From positions 1 to 64,000 of the forward strand of contig JAUXWO010000050.1 in NCBI GenBank assembly GCA_030680175.1: a stretch of 64,000 nucleotides of DNA, written 5' to 3'. Below the pieces are notes generated by a model. That model made no database searches. It had not been told where the DNA came from and saw nothing but the letters and a program-made list of their open reading frames with translations. This DNA is from Vicinamibacterales bacterium (GTDB lineage: Bacteria > Acidobacteriota > Vicinamibacteria > Vicinamibacterales > UBA2999). Of this stretch, positions 44,299-60,085 are shown piece by piece. Positions within the stretch are counted from its first letter, which is position 1. Each line of letters begins with the position of its first letter. The position numbers and the translations under genes are program-made.

Positions 44299-45372
44299 TT
44301 ATGCCACTTCGGGGCGCCCGGCCAGGTTCGTCCGCATGATCACGGCGTGCGGGCCGCCGGCCACCCGTTCGAGCGCGTAGACATCCCCGGCCGGGCCGGG
44401 CGCCTCGCGCTGCAGGGCGGCCACGGCCTCGCGATCGGCGGCGTCGAGGTCGAGGCCGGCGACCTCCTGGAGGGCCGCCAGGTGTGCCGCATTGCGCGCG
44501 CCGACGATCACCCCGGCCACCTGCGGCTCATCGAGCACGAGCCGGGCCGCCACGCTCGACAGGCGCACCCCGTGCCGCCCGGCCACGCCGTGCAGCACCC
44601 GCAGCAGCGTCTGAAACCGGTCCCAGCCGCCCCACTCGTCGATGATCAGCCGGTACTTGGTGAGCGATCGGTGTTCGAGCGGCTCGGACGGCGCGGGCTG
44701 GTCCAGCCAGCGTTCGCTGACGAATCCGCCGCCCATCGCGCCGTAGCACAGCAACTGGATGCCGTGCGCGCGGCAGAGGTCGCGCATCGCGCCAAGCGCA
44801 CGCCGGTCCATGACCGACGCCTGCACCTGATGCGCCACGATCGGCACGCCGGCGGCGAGGATCTCGCCGAGCCGCGGCACGTCCATGTTCGTCACGCCGA
44901 GGTGGCGGATCTTGCCGGCCTGCCGCAGCGCCTCGAGCCACCCGGCCACGTCCACGTACCGCGGCACCTCGTAATCCCACCAGTGGAACTGCACGAGGTC
45001 CAGATGCGGCACGCCCAGCCGCATGAGCGATCGATCGATCGCACGGCCCACGTCCTCGCGCGTCACCACCGGCAGCGACACGAGGTCGGGGACGTACTTC
45101 GTGTGGATCTGCACGCGCTCGGCCGCGGCGGCGCCATGCCGGGCCCGCCACTCCGCGAGAAAGGCGCCGATGAGCGCCTCGACGCCGGTGTAGATGTCCG
45201 CGCAATCGAACGTCGTCACGCCCGCCTCGACAAACGCCGCCATGTCGGCGATCGCCTCGCGGGGGTCGACCCTGCCGTGCCCCCCGGCCAGCTGCCACCC
45301 GCCCTTGATCAGGCGCGAGATGTCGTAGCCCGGTGCGAGCGGTGTGCGCGGTACGCCGCCGGTCTCGGTCAT
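44299..45372 (-). CDS. Aldo/keto reductase family protein
   Basis: A 357-aa protein from ATG 45372. TIM-barrel AKR blocks are LIKGGWQLAGGHG, VTTFDCADIYTGVEALIGAFL (catalytic Asp-Tyr), VQIHTKYVPDL (Lys), LDLVQFHWWDYE (His), GKIRHLGVTNMD and VAGVIVGARNAAHL (NADPH site). It resembles AKR family 12/13 oxidoreductases; the substrate is unknown. Its ATG overlaps the TGA of the upstream TIGR04076 gene (ATGA), so the two are translationally coupled. The open frame continues antisense through the NhaC gene, which is not coding. Confidence 0.92.
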   Translation of the reverse strand: MTETGGVPRTPLAPGYDISRLIKGGWQLAGGHGRVDPREAIADMAAFVEAGVTTFDCADIYTGVEALIGAFLAEWRARHGAAAAERVQIHTKYVPDLVSLPVVTREDVGRAIDRSLMRLGVPHLDLVQFHWWDYEVPRYVDVAGWLEALRQAGKIRHLGVTNMDVPRLGEILAAGVPIVAHQVQASVMDRRALGAMRDLCRAHGIQLLCYGAMGGGFVSERWLDQPAPSEPLEHRSLTKYRLIIDEWGGWDRFQTLLRVLHGVAGRHGVRLSSVAARLVLDEPQVAGVIVGARNAAHLAALQEVAGLDLDAADREAVAALQREAPGPAGDVYALERVAGGPHAVIMRTNLAGRPEVA

Positions 45373-45761
45373 CGCGTCCGTCCGCGCGACGATGAGGCCC
45401 GCGTCTGGCGCCGCGGCACCGGCGGCAGCGGCACGGCGGTCACCTCGCTGTGCCGGAACGTCCGTGTGCCGACGCGCGTGATGCGGAACCGGGCGCCGCA
45501 GTGCGGGTCGGGACAGGCGATCTCGGCGTCGGTCGTCATCCAGTCGGTGGCCGCCGTGGGCCGCTGCTTCGCGGGCAGCAGCGGCAGCAGCGCCGCCAGC
45601 GCGTAGATCGAGAAGGCCTGTCCCGGCGGCAGCGTCAGGTTCTCGCCGCGCACCTCGAACCAGTCGCCCACGCGGTGGCCGCACACCATGGGCCGGTCGC
45701 CCGCGACGACCTCCACGCGGAGGTCGTACAACTCGAATCGATCGTCTCGTGGCCTCGCCAT
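45369..45761 (-). CDS. TIGR04076 family protein
   Basis: A 130-aa protein from ATG 45761. The pattern FELYDLRVEVVAGDRPMVCGHRVGDWFEVRGENLTLPPGQAFSIYALAALLPLLPAKQR, then DWMTTD and CPDPHCGARFRITRV, is that of TIGR04076, a small family of unknown function often next to aldo/keto reductases. Cysteines in the CGH and CPDPHC positions could bind a metal. Stop overlaps the downstream reductase start. The upstream extension to 45920 runs antisense into the NhaC gene. Confidence 0.88.
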   Translation of the reverse strand: MARPRDDRFELYDLRVEVVAGDRPMVCGHRVGDWFEVRGENLTLPPGQAFSIYALAALLPLLPAKQRPTAATDWMTTDAEIACPDPHCGARFRITRVGTRTFRHSEVTAVPLPPVPRRQTRASSSRGRTR

Positions 45762-45786
45762 GCCGTGTACTATAGCCGCGCCCCCG

Positions 45787-47178
45787 ATGCCTTCCACACC
45801 GGCTCCCCTGGCGTTTCGCGGCGGCGCCGCCGGCGCCCTGCTCCCCTTCGCCGTGTTCCTCACCGGCGTAGGCTGGCTCGCGTTGTCGGGCGCCCCCGAC
45901 GAGCGTGGCTTCTGGCCCATGCTGCTGGCCGCGCTCGCGGCCGGGCTGCTCCTCGCGCGCGACCGGCACCGCTACGCCGAGGCGCTGATCGCGGGGATGG
46001 CGCAGCCGCTCGTGCTGTTGATGATCACGGCCTGGCTGCTCGCCGGCGTTCTGAGCACGCTGCTCGCGGCCAGCGGCTTCGTCGATGCGCTCGTCTGGTC
46101 GGCGTCCCGCCTGGGCCTGCACGGCGGCGCCTACGTCGCCGCGGCCTTTCTCGTGTGCGGCCTCGTGGCCACCTCCACCGGCACGAGCTTCGGCACGCTC
46201 ATCATCTGCGGCCCGCTGCTCTATCCGGCGGGCGCGGCCGCGGGCGCCGATCCCGCATGGCTGATCGGCGCCATCCTCGGCGGCGCCACCTTCGGCGACA
46301 GCATCTCGCCGGTCTCCGACACGACGATCGCCTCGGCCGGGACACAGAACGCCGACATCGGCGGCACCGTCAGGGCGCGACTCAAGTACGTGCTCCCGGC
46401 GGGCGCCGTGGCGCTCGTGGCCGCCTTCCTGCTCGGGGACGGCGAGCCCACGGGCGGCGCACAGGCGGCGGTGGCCGCGGCCTCGGCCGCGGGCCTGCCG
46501 ATGGCGCTCGTGCCGCTGCTTGTGATCGGCCTGCTGCTGGCCCGCCGCCACCTCGTCGAGGCCCTGCTCGGCGGCGTCATGGCCGCGGTGGGACTCGGCC
46601 TCGTCCTCGGCGTCATCGCCCCCGAGCAACTGCTCCGCATCGACGCAGAGAGCTTCACCGCCCGCAGCCTGCTCATCGACGGACTCGAACGCGGCGTCGG
46701 CGTCTCGATCTTCACCCTGCTGCTCGTGGCCCTGGTGGGCGCGCTCAACGAGAGCGGCACCCTCGTCCGCCTCGTCACCCTCGCGCGCGCCGGCCGGCGC
46801 GGCCCCCGCGCCACCGAAATCCACATCGTCGGCATGGTGACGGCCGCGGTGCTCCTGACGACGCACAGCGTGGTCGCGATTCTGACGGTGGGCGGCTTCA
46901 CCCGTGACGCGGGCCGCGAGGCGGGAATCAGCCCCTACCGCCGCGCCAACCTGCTCGACGTCACCGTCTGCACCTGGCCCTTCCTCCTGCCCTACTTCCT
47001 GCCGACGATCCTGGCCGCCAACGCCACCGTGTCCGGCGTGGCGGCCGGCTACCCCCGGCTCGCCCCCCTGACGGCGGGCCTGCACAACGTGTACTCTTGG
47101 GCGTTGCTCGGGGTCCTGCTGGTGGCCGTCGCCGCCGGCCTCGGCCGCACCGAAGGCCCCGCCGACTCGAGACTGTGA
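45787..47178 (+). CDS. nhaC: Na+/H+ antiporter, NhaC family
   Basis: A 463-aa protein with about eleven membrane helices. The NhaC signature is GATFGDSISPVSDTTIASAGTQNADI; STGTSFGTLIICGPLL and LLTTHSVVAILTVGGFTRD form the paired half-sites. It exchanges sodium (or an amino-acid-linked substrate in some relatives) for protons across the inner membrane. Divergent from the TIGR04076 gene, with only 25 bp between the start codons. Confidence 0.9.
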   Translation: MPSTPAPLAFRGGAAGALLPFAVFLTGVGWLALSGAPDERGFWPMLLAALAAGLLLARDRHRYAEALIAGMAQPLVLLMITAWLLAGVLSTLLAASGFVDALVWSASRLGLHGGAYVAAAFLVCGLVATSTGTSFGTLIICGPLLYPAGAAAGADPAWLIGAILGGATFGDSISPVSDTTIASAGTQNADIGGTVRARLKYVLPAGAVALVAAFLLGDGEPTGGAQAAVAAASAAGLPMALVPLLVIGLLLARRHLVEALLGGVMAAVGLGLVLGVIAPEQLLRIDAESFTARSLLIDGLERGVGVSIFTLLLVALVGALNESGTLVRLVTLARAGRRGPRATEIHIVGMVTAAVLLTTHSVVAILTVGGFTRDAGREAGISPYRRANLLDVTVCTWPFLLPYFLPTILAANATVSGVAAGYPRLAPLTAGLHNVYSWALLGVLLVAVAAGLGRTEGPADSRL

Positions 47179-47211
47179 AACGGTGAACGCTGCACTTCCA
47201 AGGAGCCTGCC

Positions 47212-48969
<1,758 letters not shown>

Positions 48970-48993
48970 GACAAGACGACGACGTACGACGTC

Positions 48994-49127
48994 GACGTAC
49001 AAACACGAAGGACACGAAGGCCACGAAGGCGAGACGACAACCACTTAGCGGATCCAGCGGCGAACCGGATCCCAAGAAGTTGCCATCTCGTCTTCGTGGC
49101 CTTCGTGTCCTTCGTGTTTTGTACGTC
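48994..49127. repeat. Long inverted repeat of CACGAAGG units between convergent genes
   Basis: The left arm 48994-49034 and right arm 49086-49127 are reverse complements over about 41 bp with one indel and one mismatch. Each arm contains three CACGAAGG(C/A/M) direct repeats. The arms flank a 51-nt spacer containing GGATCCAGCGGCGAACCGGATCC, itself an inverted repeat (GGATCC). It could fold into a long cruciform or act as a bidirectional terminator between the GGT and AbgT genes. Confidence 0.9.
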
Positions 49128-49146
49128 CGTTGTGACTGGCGACGTT

Positions 49147-50712
<1,566 letters not shown>

Positions 50713-50814
50713 GGGTCACCTCATCCCGAGCCGCCCTCCGCGGCTGTCGGAGACAGCCAACGGGCTGGGGCGGCTCAGCGGGCGAACCGTACCACGTTTC
50801 GTCGGGAAAGCCCA

Positions 50815-50836
50815 CAAAACGCCCCCTCGGGGCGTT
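50815..50836 (-). terminator. Rho-independent terminator of the 65-aa gene
   Basis: On the minus strand AACGCCCC-gag-GGGGCGTT is followed by TTGTGGG, with four T at the foot of the stem. It lies 22 bp beyond the stop codon of the small gene at 50858. Confidence 0.7.
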
Positions 50837-50857
50837 CAGGCGGGCGCCTGAGGCGCC

Positions 50858-51055
50858 TCAGACGCCGTGGCCGTAGCCGGATTCGTCGTGAAGGGTGCGG
50901 ACCGTGCGGACCACCGACACCTGGTCGGCCGGCTCGCCGTGATCACCGTCGCCTTGCGGCACGGGGCTCTGAATACGCACAGAAACGGACATCCAATGCG
51001 GGGCCTCCGAGGCGGGGAACGTCTGAGGTGCCCCCGGAGGGAACTGGCGGGTCAT
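50858..51055 (-). CDS. Small protein, 65 aa, unknown function
   Basis: ATG 51055 has an ideal ribosome-binding site (AAGGAG, spacing 6-7 nt), a good promoter upstream and an intrinsic terminator downstream, so this is a genuine single-gene transcript. The product (MTRQFPPGAPQTFPASEAPH onwards) is Pro/Gly/Ser-rich at the N-terminus, has a beta-like middle (WMSVSVRIQSPV) and an acidic/basic end with TVRTLHDESGYGHGV. No membrane segment or known domain is seen. Composition suggests a structured small protein or a secreted peptide precursor without a classical signal. Confidence 0.7.
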   Translation of the reverse strand: MTRQFPPGAPQTFPASEAPHWMSVSVRIQSPVPQGDGDHGEPADQVSVVRTVRTLHDESGYGHGV

Positions 51056-51083
51056 GCGATCTCCTTATCAAACTGACTCGTAC

Positions 51084-51112
51084 ATTCTATCGTTCCTTTC
51101 TCGTGAAAGCAA
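51084..51112 (-). promoter_or_regulatory. Sigma70-type promoter for the 65-aa gene
   Basis: Read on the minus strand: TTGCTT (51112-51107), 17-bp spacer, TAGAAT (51089-51084). The start would lie about 15-20 bp before AAGGAG. The AT-rich context stands out from its surroundings. Confidence 0.6.
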
Positions 51113-51142
51113 AAGGGCTGCCGTCCGGCTACAATCCCCGGC

Positions 51143-52138
51143 ATGAAATCCCTCACCTTCGCGACGGTCCTGACCCTGATGGCCGCCAGCTCAGCGGTGG
51201 CTCAGACGGTCACGTTCACCCCCACCAGCGGGGTGCCCAGCTTCGCGGTGCGCGAGCCCGTGCTCCGCATCACGCCCGGCACCATTGTCGAGACGCAGAC
51301 GTTCTCGCATCCGAAGGACTACTACGACCCGGACCAGGCGGGGCCGTGGCCAGGGGATGTCGGTCCCTTCTACATCGAGGGGGCGGCGCCCGGCGACACG
51401 CTCGTCGTGCGCATCCTCAAGCTGACGCCGAACCGCGACATCGCCGTGTCGAACATCACGCCGGCCAGCATCAGCGCCGTCGCCACGGATGCGCGCACGC
51501 GGCTGCTGAACCCGCCCCTGCCCTCGCGACGCTTCGTGTGGCGGCTGGACCGCACGCGCATGGTCGCCACGCTCGACCTGCCCAACTCGGCGAGCAAGCA
51601 GATCGAACTGCCGCTCGAACCGATGCTCGGCCGGGTCGCCGTGGCGCCCGCGGGGACGGAGGTGTTCGGCGGGCTCTGGCCGGGAGACTTCGGCGGCAAC
51701 ATGGACGCGGCCGACGTGCGCGAGGGCGCCACGGTCTACCTGCCGGTGTTTCACGAGGGCGCCTACGCCTACTTCGGCGACTTCCACGCAAAGCAGGGCG
51801 ACGGCGAGATCGCGGGCTCGGGCCTCGAGTCCACCGCCGATGTCACGCTGCAGTTCGATCTGATCAAGGGCCAGCGCATCCGCTGGCCGCGCATCGAGGA
51901 CGACACGCACATCATGGTCGCCGGCAGCGTCCGCCCGCTCGACGGGGCACTGCGGATCGCCTACGTCGAACTGATCGAGTGGCTCGTGGACGATTACGGG
52001 TTCGACATGATGGAGGCGTACCAGGTCGTCTCGCAGGCGGGCACGGTGCGGGTCGCCAACATGGTGGACCCCAACTTCACGGTGGTGGCGCGCTTCCCCA
52101 AGGCGGCGCTGCCGCCGAAGGTGCGCCGGGCGCCGTAG
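51143..52138 (+). CDS. Acetamidase/formamidase family protein, secreted
   Basis: A 331-aa protein with signal peptide (MKSLTFATVLTLMAASSAVAQ). The FmdA/AmdA fold is indicated by PWPGDVGPFYIEGAAPGDTLVVRI, FGGLWPGDFGGNMDAADVREG, VYLPVFHEGAYAYFGDFHAKQGDGEI and SGLESTADVTLQFDLI. It would hydrolyse formamide, acetamide or short amides, but an exported version may have another substrate. ATG 51143 is used; the minus-strand small gene lies 88 bp away, so the two promoters are back to back. Confidence 0.92.
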   Translation: MKSLTFATVLTLMAASSAVAQTVTFTPTSGVPSFAVREPVLRITPGTIVETQTFSHPKDYYDPDQAGPWPGDVGPFYIEGAAPGDTLVVRILKLTPNRDIAVSNITPASISAVATDARTRLLNPPLPSRRFVWRLDRTRMVATLDLPNSASKQIELPLEPMLGRVAVAPAGTEVFGGLWPGDFGGNMDAADVREGATVYLPVFHEGAYAYFGDFHAKQGDGEIAGSGLESTADVTLQFDLIKGQRIRWPRIEDDTHIMVAGSVRPLDGALRIAYVELIEWLVDDYGFDMMEAYQVVSQAGTVRVANMVDPNFTVVARFPKAALPPKVRRAP

Positions 52139-52145
52139 CACCCCG

Positions 52146-52553
52146 TCAGATCAGGCGGGCGCGAATCTCCGGCGGCGGGACCTCGCACGCGTTCGAGGGA
52201 CCCGCCAGCCGGTGGCGGATGGCGGCCACGATGCGATAGACGCCGTCGCGCAGCGGCCGCGGCACCCACAGCAGGACGCCGGCCAGGCGCCAGGGCCAGC
52301 TGAGCCGCCGCGCGATCCGCAGCGACGCCGTGGACCGCAGGTACACCTGGCCGTCCTCGATCAGGACGAGGCTGCGTGCGCCCTCGCGCGTGAGGCCGTG
52401 CGCGGCCAGGAGCGAGGCGGCCTGGGGCGACTGCGACGCGCCGAAGCGGAAGTACGCCGCGTCGTCACGCATGGCGATGAACTTCACCGCGCCTTCGCAG
52501 AACGCGCAGGTCCCGTCGAACAGGACGATGCCGGTGGGCGTGGGGGCGGCCAT
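52146..52553 (-). CDS. Thiol-disulphide oxidoreductase of the DCC (DUF393) family
   Basis: A 135-aa protein from ATG 52553. It has the family motif VLFDGTCAFCEGAVKFIAMRD with the DGTCxFC active site, then YFRFGASQS, RSLVLIEDGQVYLRSTASLRIARRL, PRPLRDGVYRIVAAIRHRLAG. DCC proteins have a thioredoxin-like fold; the substrate is unknown. Convergent with the formamidase gene, 7 bp apart. The open frame extends upstream antisense to the VWFA gene. Confidence 0.9.
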   Translation of the reverse strand: MAAPTPTGIVLFDGTCAFCEGAVKFIAMRDDAAYFRFGASQSPQAASLLAAHGLTREGARSLVLIEDGQVYLRSTASLRIARRLSWPWRLAGVLLWVPRPLRDGVYRIVAAIRHRLAGPSNACEVPPPEIRARLI

Positions 52554-52631
52554 GCGCGGATCGTACCCCACTATCACGCCCTCCGTGATCCCGTGCGACG
52601 TCCGCCTCGGCCGTGCTAGCCTCGACGTGCA

Positions 52632-56856
<4,225 letters not shown>

Positions 56857-56881
56857 GCGGCGCCGCCGTCCCCGCGACGTC

Positions 56882-56907
56882 GGGGCGCCCGTCGTCCCGG
56901 GCGCCCC
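56882..56907. terminator. Hairpin between convergent genes
   Basis: GGGGCGCCC (56882-56890) and GGGCGCCCC (56899-56907) form a perfect 9-bp stem with an 8-nt loop in the 57-bp gap between the OYE and TonB-receptor stop codons. Probably a bidirectional terminator; no T-run. Confidence 0.6.
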
Positions 56908-56913
56908 GTGATC

Positions 56914-59142
56914 TCAGGGCAGGAACACGCGGACGCCGGCCCGCGCGGTGCGCGGCCACCCGATGGTGCGCAGCGGCGTCCGGCCGACGTCGTACTCCGC
57001 ATCGAACAGGTTCTCGACGGCCATGAAGGCGTGCAGCCGTCCGCTGATCTCGCGGCTCAGCGAGAGGTCCACCACGGTGTAGGACGCCAGCTCGAACGCA
57101 TTCCGGTCATCGTCGAACTGCATGCCGCTGACGCGCACCTGGAGGGCGGCGGTCAGCAGGCGCGGATCCGCCCACGTCAGTCCCGCGCCGAGCTGGTAGG
57201 CCGGCACCTGCGGGACGCGGTTGCCCTCGATCGCGGGCGTGGCCACGGACCCGCGGAAGTGGCTGGCCGTGAACACGGCGAGGCCGTTCACGGTGAGCGT
57301 GGGATGCAGACGCACATCGGCTTCGAGTTCCACGCCGCGGGCGCGGACCCGATCGGAGTTCCGGCGTTCGCGCGTGATCAGCGCCGGCGTGCTGCTCAGT
57401 GTGATGTTGGCGATGGCGCCGTCCAGCTCGTTGATGAAGCCGGTCACGCGCGCCGAGACACGCGACGTCGTCAGCAGCAGGCCGCCCTCGGCGCCGGTGA
57501 GCTGCTCGGGCTCGAGCAGCGGGTTCGGCCGGGTGACGGCATTGCCGACGCGGAATCCCCGATGCAGTTCGTTGAGCGTGGGCGTGCGATGCGAGCGGTA
57601 CGCGGACGCCTGGAGGCCGACGGCCCCGGGGCGCCAGACCAGCGACGCGCGCGGGCTGAAGAAGGTGACGCTCTTCTCGTCGAGCGCGGGGTTGAGCGGC
57701 GTCGAGCGCCACCAGTCGACGCGCGCCCCGAGCCCGAGGCTCCACTGGTTGGCCAGCGCGATACGGGTCCGTCCGTAGACCGCCTGCGATCGCTCTTCGC
57801 CGCCGAACTGCGACGCCGTCGGCACGCCGGTCAGCGAGTAGGCCGTCTCGTTCACCGTGGCCTCGGTCGCGCGCGCCTCCGCGCCGACCACCACCCCGTG
57901 CGCCCCGATGTCGCGCATCCACTGGCCGCTGAACTGCGTGAAGTCGCTCGGCGTGCGCTGCTCGGTCGTGAGCCGTTCGGCGGCCCGGCCGGCGAGCACG
58001 GCCGTGAACGTCTGGTAGTAGGACTGGCGCCCGGCCGACGCATGCAGTTCCCAGGCGCCGCCGCCGGTCACGCCGCCAGCCTCGCCCGAGAGCTGCCGCC
58101 AGTTCGTATCGTTGACCTGGAGCGGGGTGCCGTTTCCGCGCGCCTCCTGGAAAGCGCTCAGCCGCACGCTCGCGCGCCACTGATCGGCCTGGCGGCCGAT
58201 GGAGACGAAGCCGTTCCGGTAGTCGCTGTCCGCCGGGATATCCACGGGACCGCGATCGGCCTCGGCCACCGTCGGCGTCCCGGCCGTGTCGACCATCTCG
58301 CCGGCCACGGTGGCCTGCCATCCGCGCGACGTCACCCCGCCGAAGACAGAGGCACGAACGGTGTCGTGCGCGCCGGCGTCGAGCGTGGCCCGCACGCGCG
58401 GACGCACGGGCGTGAACGTCAGCACCTGGACGACGCCGCCGAGGGCATCGGCGCCGTACAGGTCGCCTGCGCCCCCGCGCACGACCTCCACGCGTTCGAT
58501 GGCCGCCTGCGGGATGCGGTTCCAGTACACCCAGCTGCCAAACGGATCGTTGAGCGGCACGCCGTCCGCGAGCACGAGCGTGCGGCTGGCGCCGGATCCG
58601 GAGACCCCGCGCAGCGTCACGCCCTGCGTCGTCGGGTTGGCCACGCGTGACGAACTCCGCCGGAAGAGGCTGAAGCCCGGGGTGGCGCGGAGCAGGTCGT
58701 CGAGGGTGCCGGCGGCGGAGGTCAGCAACTCGGCCGCCGAAATCACCGTGGTGCTGGCCGGGCTGGGCAGCCGATCGGTGCCGCGCGAGGCCGTGACGAC
58801 GACCGTGTCGGCGAAGCTGGCCGGCATCAGCACGACCCGGAGGGTCGCCTGCGCGGGCGCGGGAGGCCAGGCGACGGTGGCCTCGGCGAAGCCCGGCGCG
58901 GAGACGCGCAGCCGGCCCGGCCCGCCCCGGTCGAGCACCGCGCTCCCATCGGCCGCCGCGACCGCCCCCGCCGACGTCGTGCCGTCACGCTCGACCGCCA
59001 GGGCCGCATCGGCCAGCGGCGCGCCCGACGCGTCGACGACCACCACGCGGACGGGGCCGTCCTGCCCGTATGCCACCGGCGCGACGGCCACAGCCATCAC
59101 CAGCGCCACCACCCACCGCATCCACCACGCTTGCATCGTCAT
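56914..59142 (-). CDS. TonB-dependent outer-membrane receptor
   Basis: A 742-aa protein with signal peptide (MQAWWMRWVVALVMAVAVAP). Residues about 30-105 form a carboxypeptidase-regulatory-like beta-sandwich (VRVVVVDASGAPLADAALAVERDG). The plug follows (TVVVTASRGTDRLPSPASTTVISAAELLTSAAGTLDDLLRATPGF, GVSGSGASRTLVLADGVPLNDPFG, ERVEVVRGGAGDLYGADALGGVV). The barrel ends with VFL. The regulatory domain plus CirA-like plug is typical of Acidobacteriota. Ligand unknown. GAAAGG precedes the start. Confidence 0.94.
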   Translation of the reverse strand: MTMQAWWMRWVVALVMAVAVAPVAYGQDGPVRVVVVDASGAPLADAALAVERDGTTSAGAVAAADGSAVLDRGGPGRLRVSAPGFAEATVAWPPAPAQATLRVVLMPASFADTVVVTASRGTDRLPSPASTTVISAAELLTSAAGTLDDLLRATPGFSLFRRSSSRVANPTTQGVTLRGVSGSGASRTLVLADGVPLNDPFGSWVYWNRIPQAAIERVEVVRGGAGDLYGADALGGVVQVLTFTPVRPRVRATLDAGAHDTVRASVFGGVTSRGWQATVAGEMVDTAGTPTVAEADRGPVDIPADSDYRNGFVSIGRQADQWRASVRLSAFQEARGNGTPLQVNDTNWRQLSGEAGGVTGGGAWELHASAGRQSYYQTFTAVLAGRAAERLTTEQRTPSDFTQFSGQWMRDIGAHGVVVGAEARATEATVNETAYSLTGVPTASQFGGEERSQAVYGRTRIALANQWSLGLGARVDWWRSTPLNPALDEKSVTFFSPRASLVWRPGAVGLQASAYRSHRTPTLNELHRGFRVGNAVTRPNPLLEPEQLTGAEGGLLLTTSRVSARVTGFINELDGAIANITLSSTPALITRERRNSDRVRARGVELEADVRLHPTLTVNGLAVFTASHFRGSVATPAIEGNRVPQVPAYQLGAGLTWADPRLLTAALQVRVSGMQFDDDRNAFELASYTVVDLSLSREISGRLHAFMAVENLFDAEYDVGRTPLRTIGWPRTARAGVRVFLP

Positions 59143-59217
59143 GTCGACCTTTCGGAAACCGTGGACGGTATTCTACCGTCCCCGGCCGCCGGGACGGCCC
59201 TGGGATAGGATCAGGGG

Positions 59218-59979
59218 ATGTCTGCCCCACCGCCGCCGGACAACGGCGCCTCCGATCGCTACATGCTCGAGGGACCGCACTCCCGCCTCGACGAGCTGCT
59301 GATGCTCTTCCGGGCCGGGCGCGACTTCATCCGCGGATTCCGTGCCCTGCACTTCGTCGGCCCCTGCGTGACCGTGTTCGGGTCGGCGCGGTTCACCGAG
59401 GATCATCCGGAGTACGCGCGGGGCCGCGAGGTCGGGCGCGCGCTGGTCGGGCTGGGATTCACGGTGATGACCGGCGGGGGCCCCGGGGTGATGGAGGCGG
59501 CCAACCGCGGCGCCCGCGAGGCCGGCGGACACTCGGTCGGCTGCAACATCGAATTGCCGTTCGAGCAGTTCCCCAACCGCTACCTCGACCGCTGGGTGAA
59601 CTGCCGCTACTTCTTCGTCCGGAAGGTCCTGCTCTTCAAGTATTCGTATGCGTTCGTGGCGTTGCCGGGCGGACTCGGTACCCTCGACGAGCTGAACGAG
59701 GCGCTGACGCTCATCCAGACCGGGAAGATCGACCGCTTCCCCGTCGTGCTGATGGGGCGTGCCTACTGGGAGCCCTACCTCGAGATGCTGCAGCGCATGG
59801 TCGAGGCGCAGACGATTTCGGATCATGATCTCGATCTGATGCTGGTCACCGACTCGGTCGAGGAGGCGATGGCCCACATCGAGCAGCACGGCGTCGCGCG
59901 CTTCGGCCTGAAGCGCCGCCCGTGGCCGATCCCGTCACGACTGCTCGGCGAGTCGCGCTGGCCGACGGTCACACGCTGA
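59218..59979 (+). CDS. LOG family (TIGR00730-like) nucleotide-5'-monophosphate nucleosidase
   Basis: A 253-aa protein from ATG 59218. Rossmann-like motifs VTVFGSARFTEDHPEY, VMTGGGPGVMEAANRGA (PGxGxxE-type GGGPGVMEA) and FVALPGGLGTLDELNEAL mark the LOG/lysine-decarboxylase-like fold. Such enzymes release ribose-5-phosphate from nucleotide monophosphates, including cytokinin precursors. A C-terminal extension beyond the core (LKRRPWPIPSRLLGE) is present. Divergent from the TonB receptor gene. Confidence 0.93.
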   Translation: MSAPPPPDNGASDRYMLEGPHSRLDELLMLFRAGRDFIRGFRALHFVGPCVTVFGSARFTEDHPEYARGREVGRALVGLGFTVMTGGGPGVMEAANRGAREAGGHSVGCNIELPFEQFPNRYLDRWVNCRYFFVRKVLLFKYSYAFVALPGGLGTLDELNEALTLIQTGKIDRFPVVLMGRAYWEPYLEMLQRMVEAQTISDHDLDLMLVTDSVEEAMAHIEQHGVARFGLKRRPWPIPSRLLGESRWPTVTR

Positions 59980-60085
59980 GCCGGCACCGAACAGGCGTTC
60001 AGCAGCCGCCGTGGCGCGGCTGTTACAATCTCCGGGCCTCCCGTCTCCAGCGGCGCGGATGTCGCGACCGATTCACAGGCAGTGC

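Noticed and set aside
44299-47085. 928-codon minus-strand frame
   Set aside because: Only residues encoded by 44299-45372 form an aldo/keto reductase. The rest is antisense to the NhaC gene.
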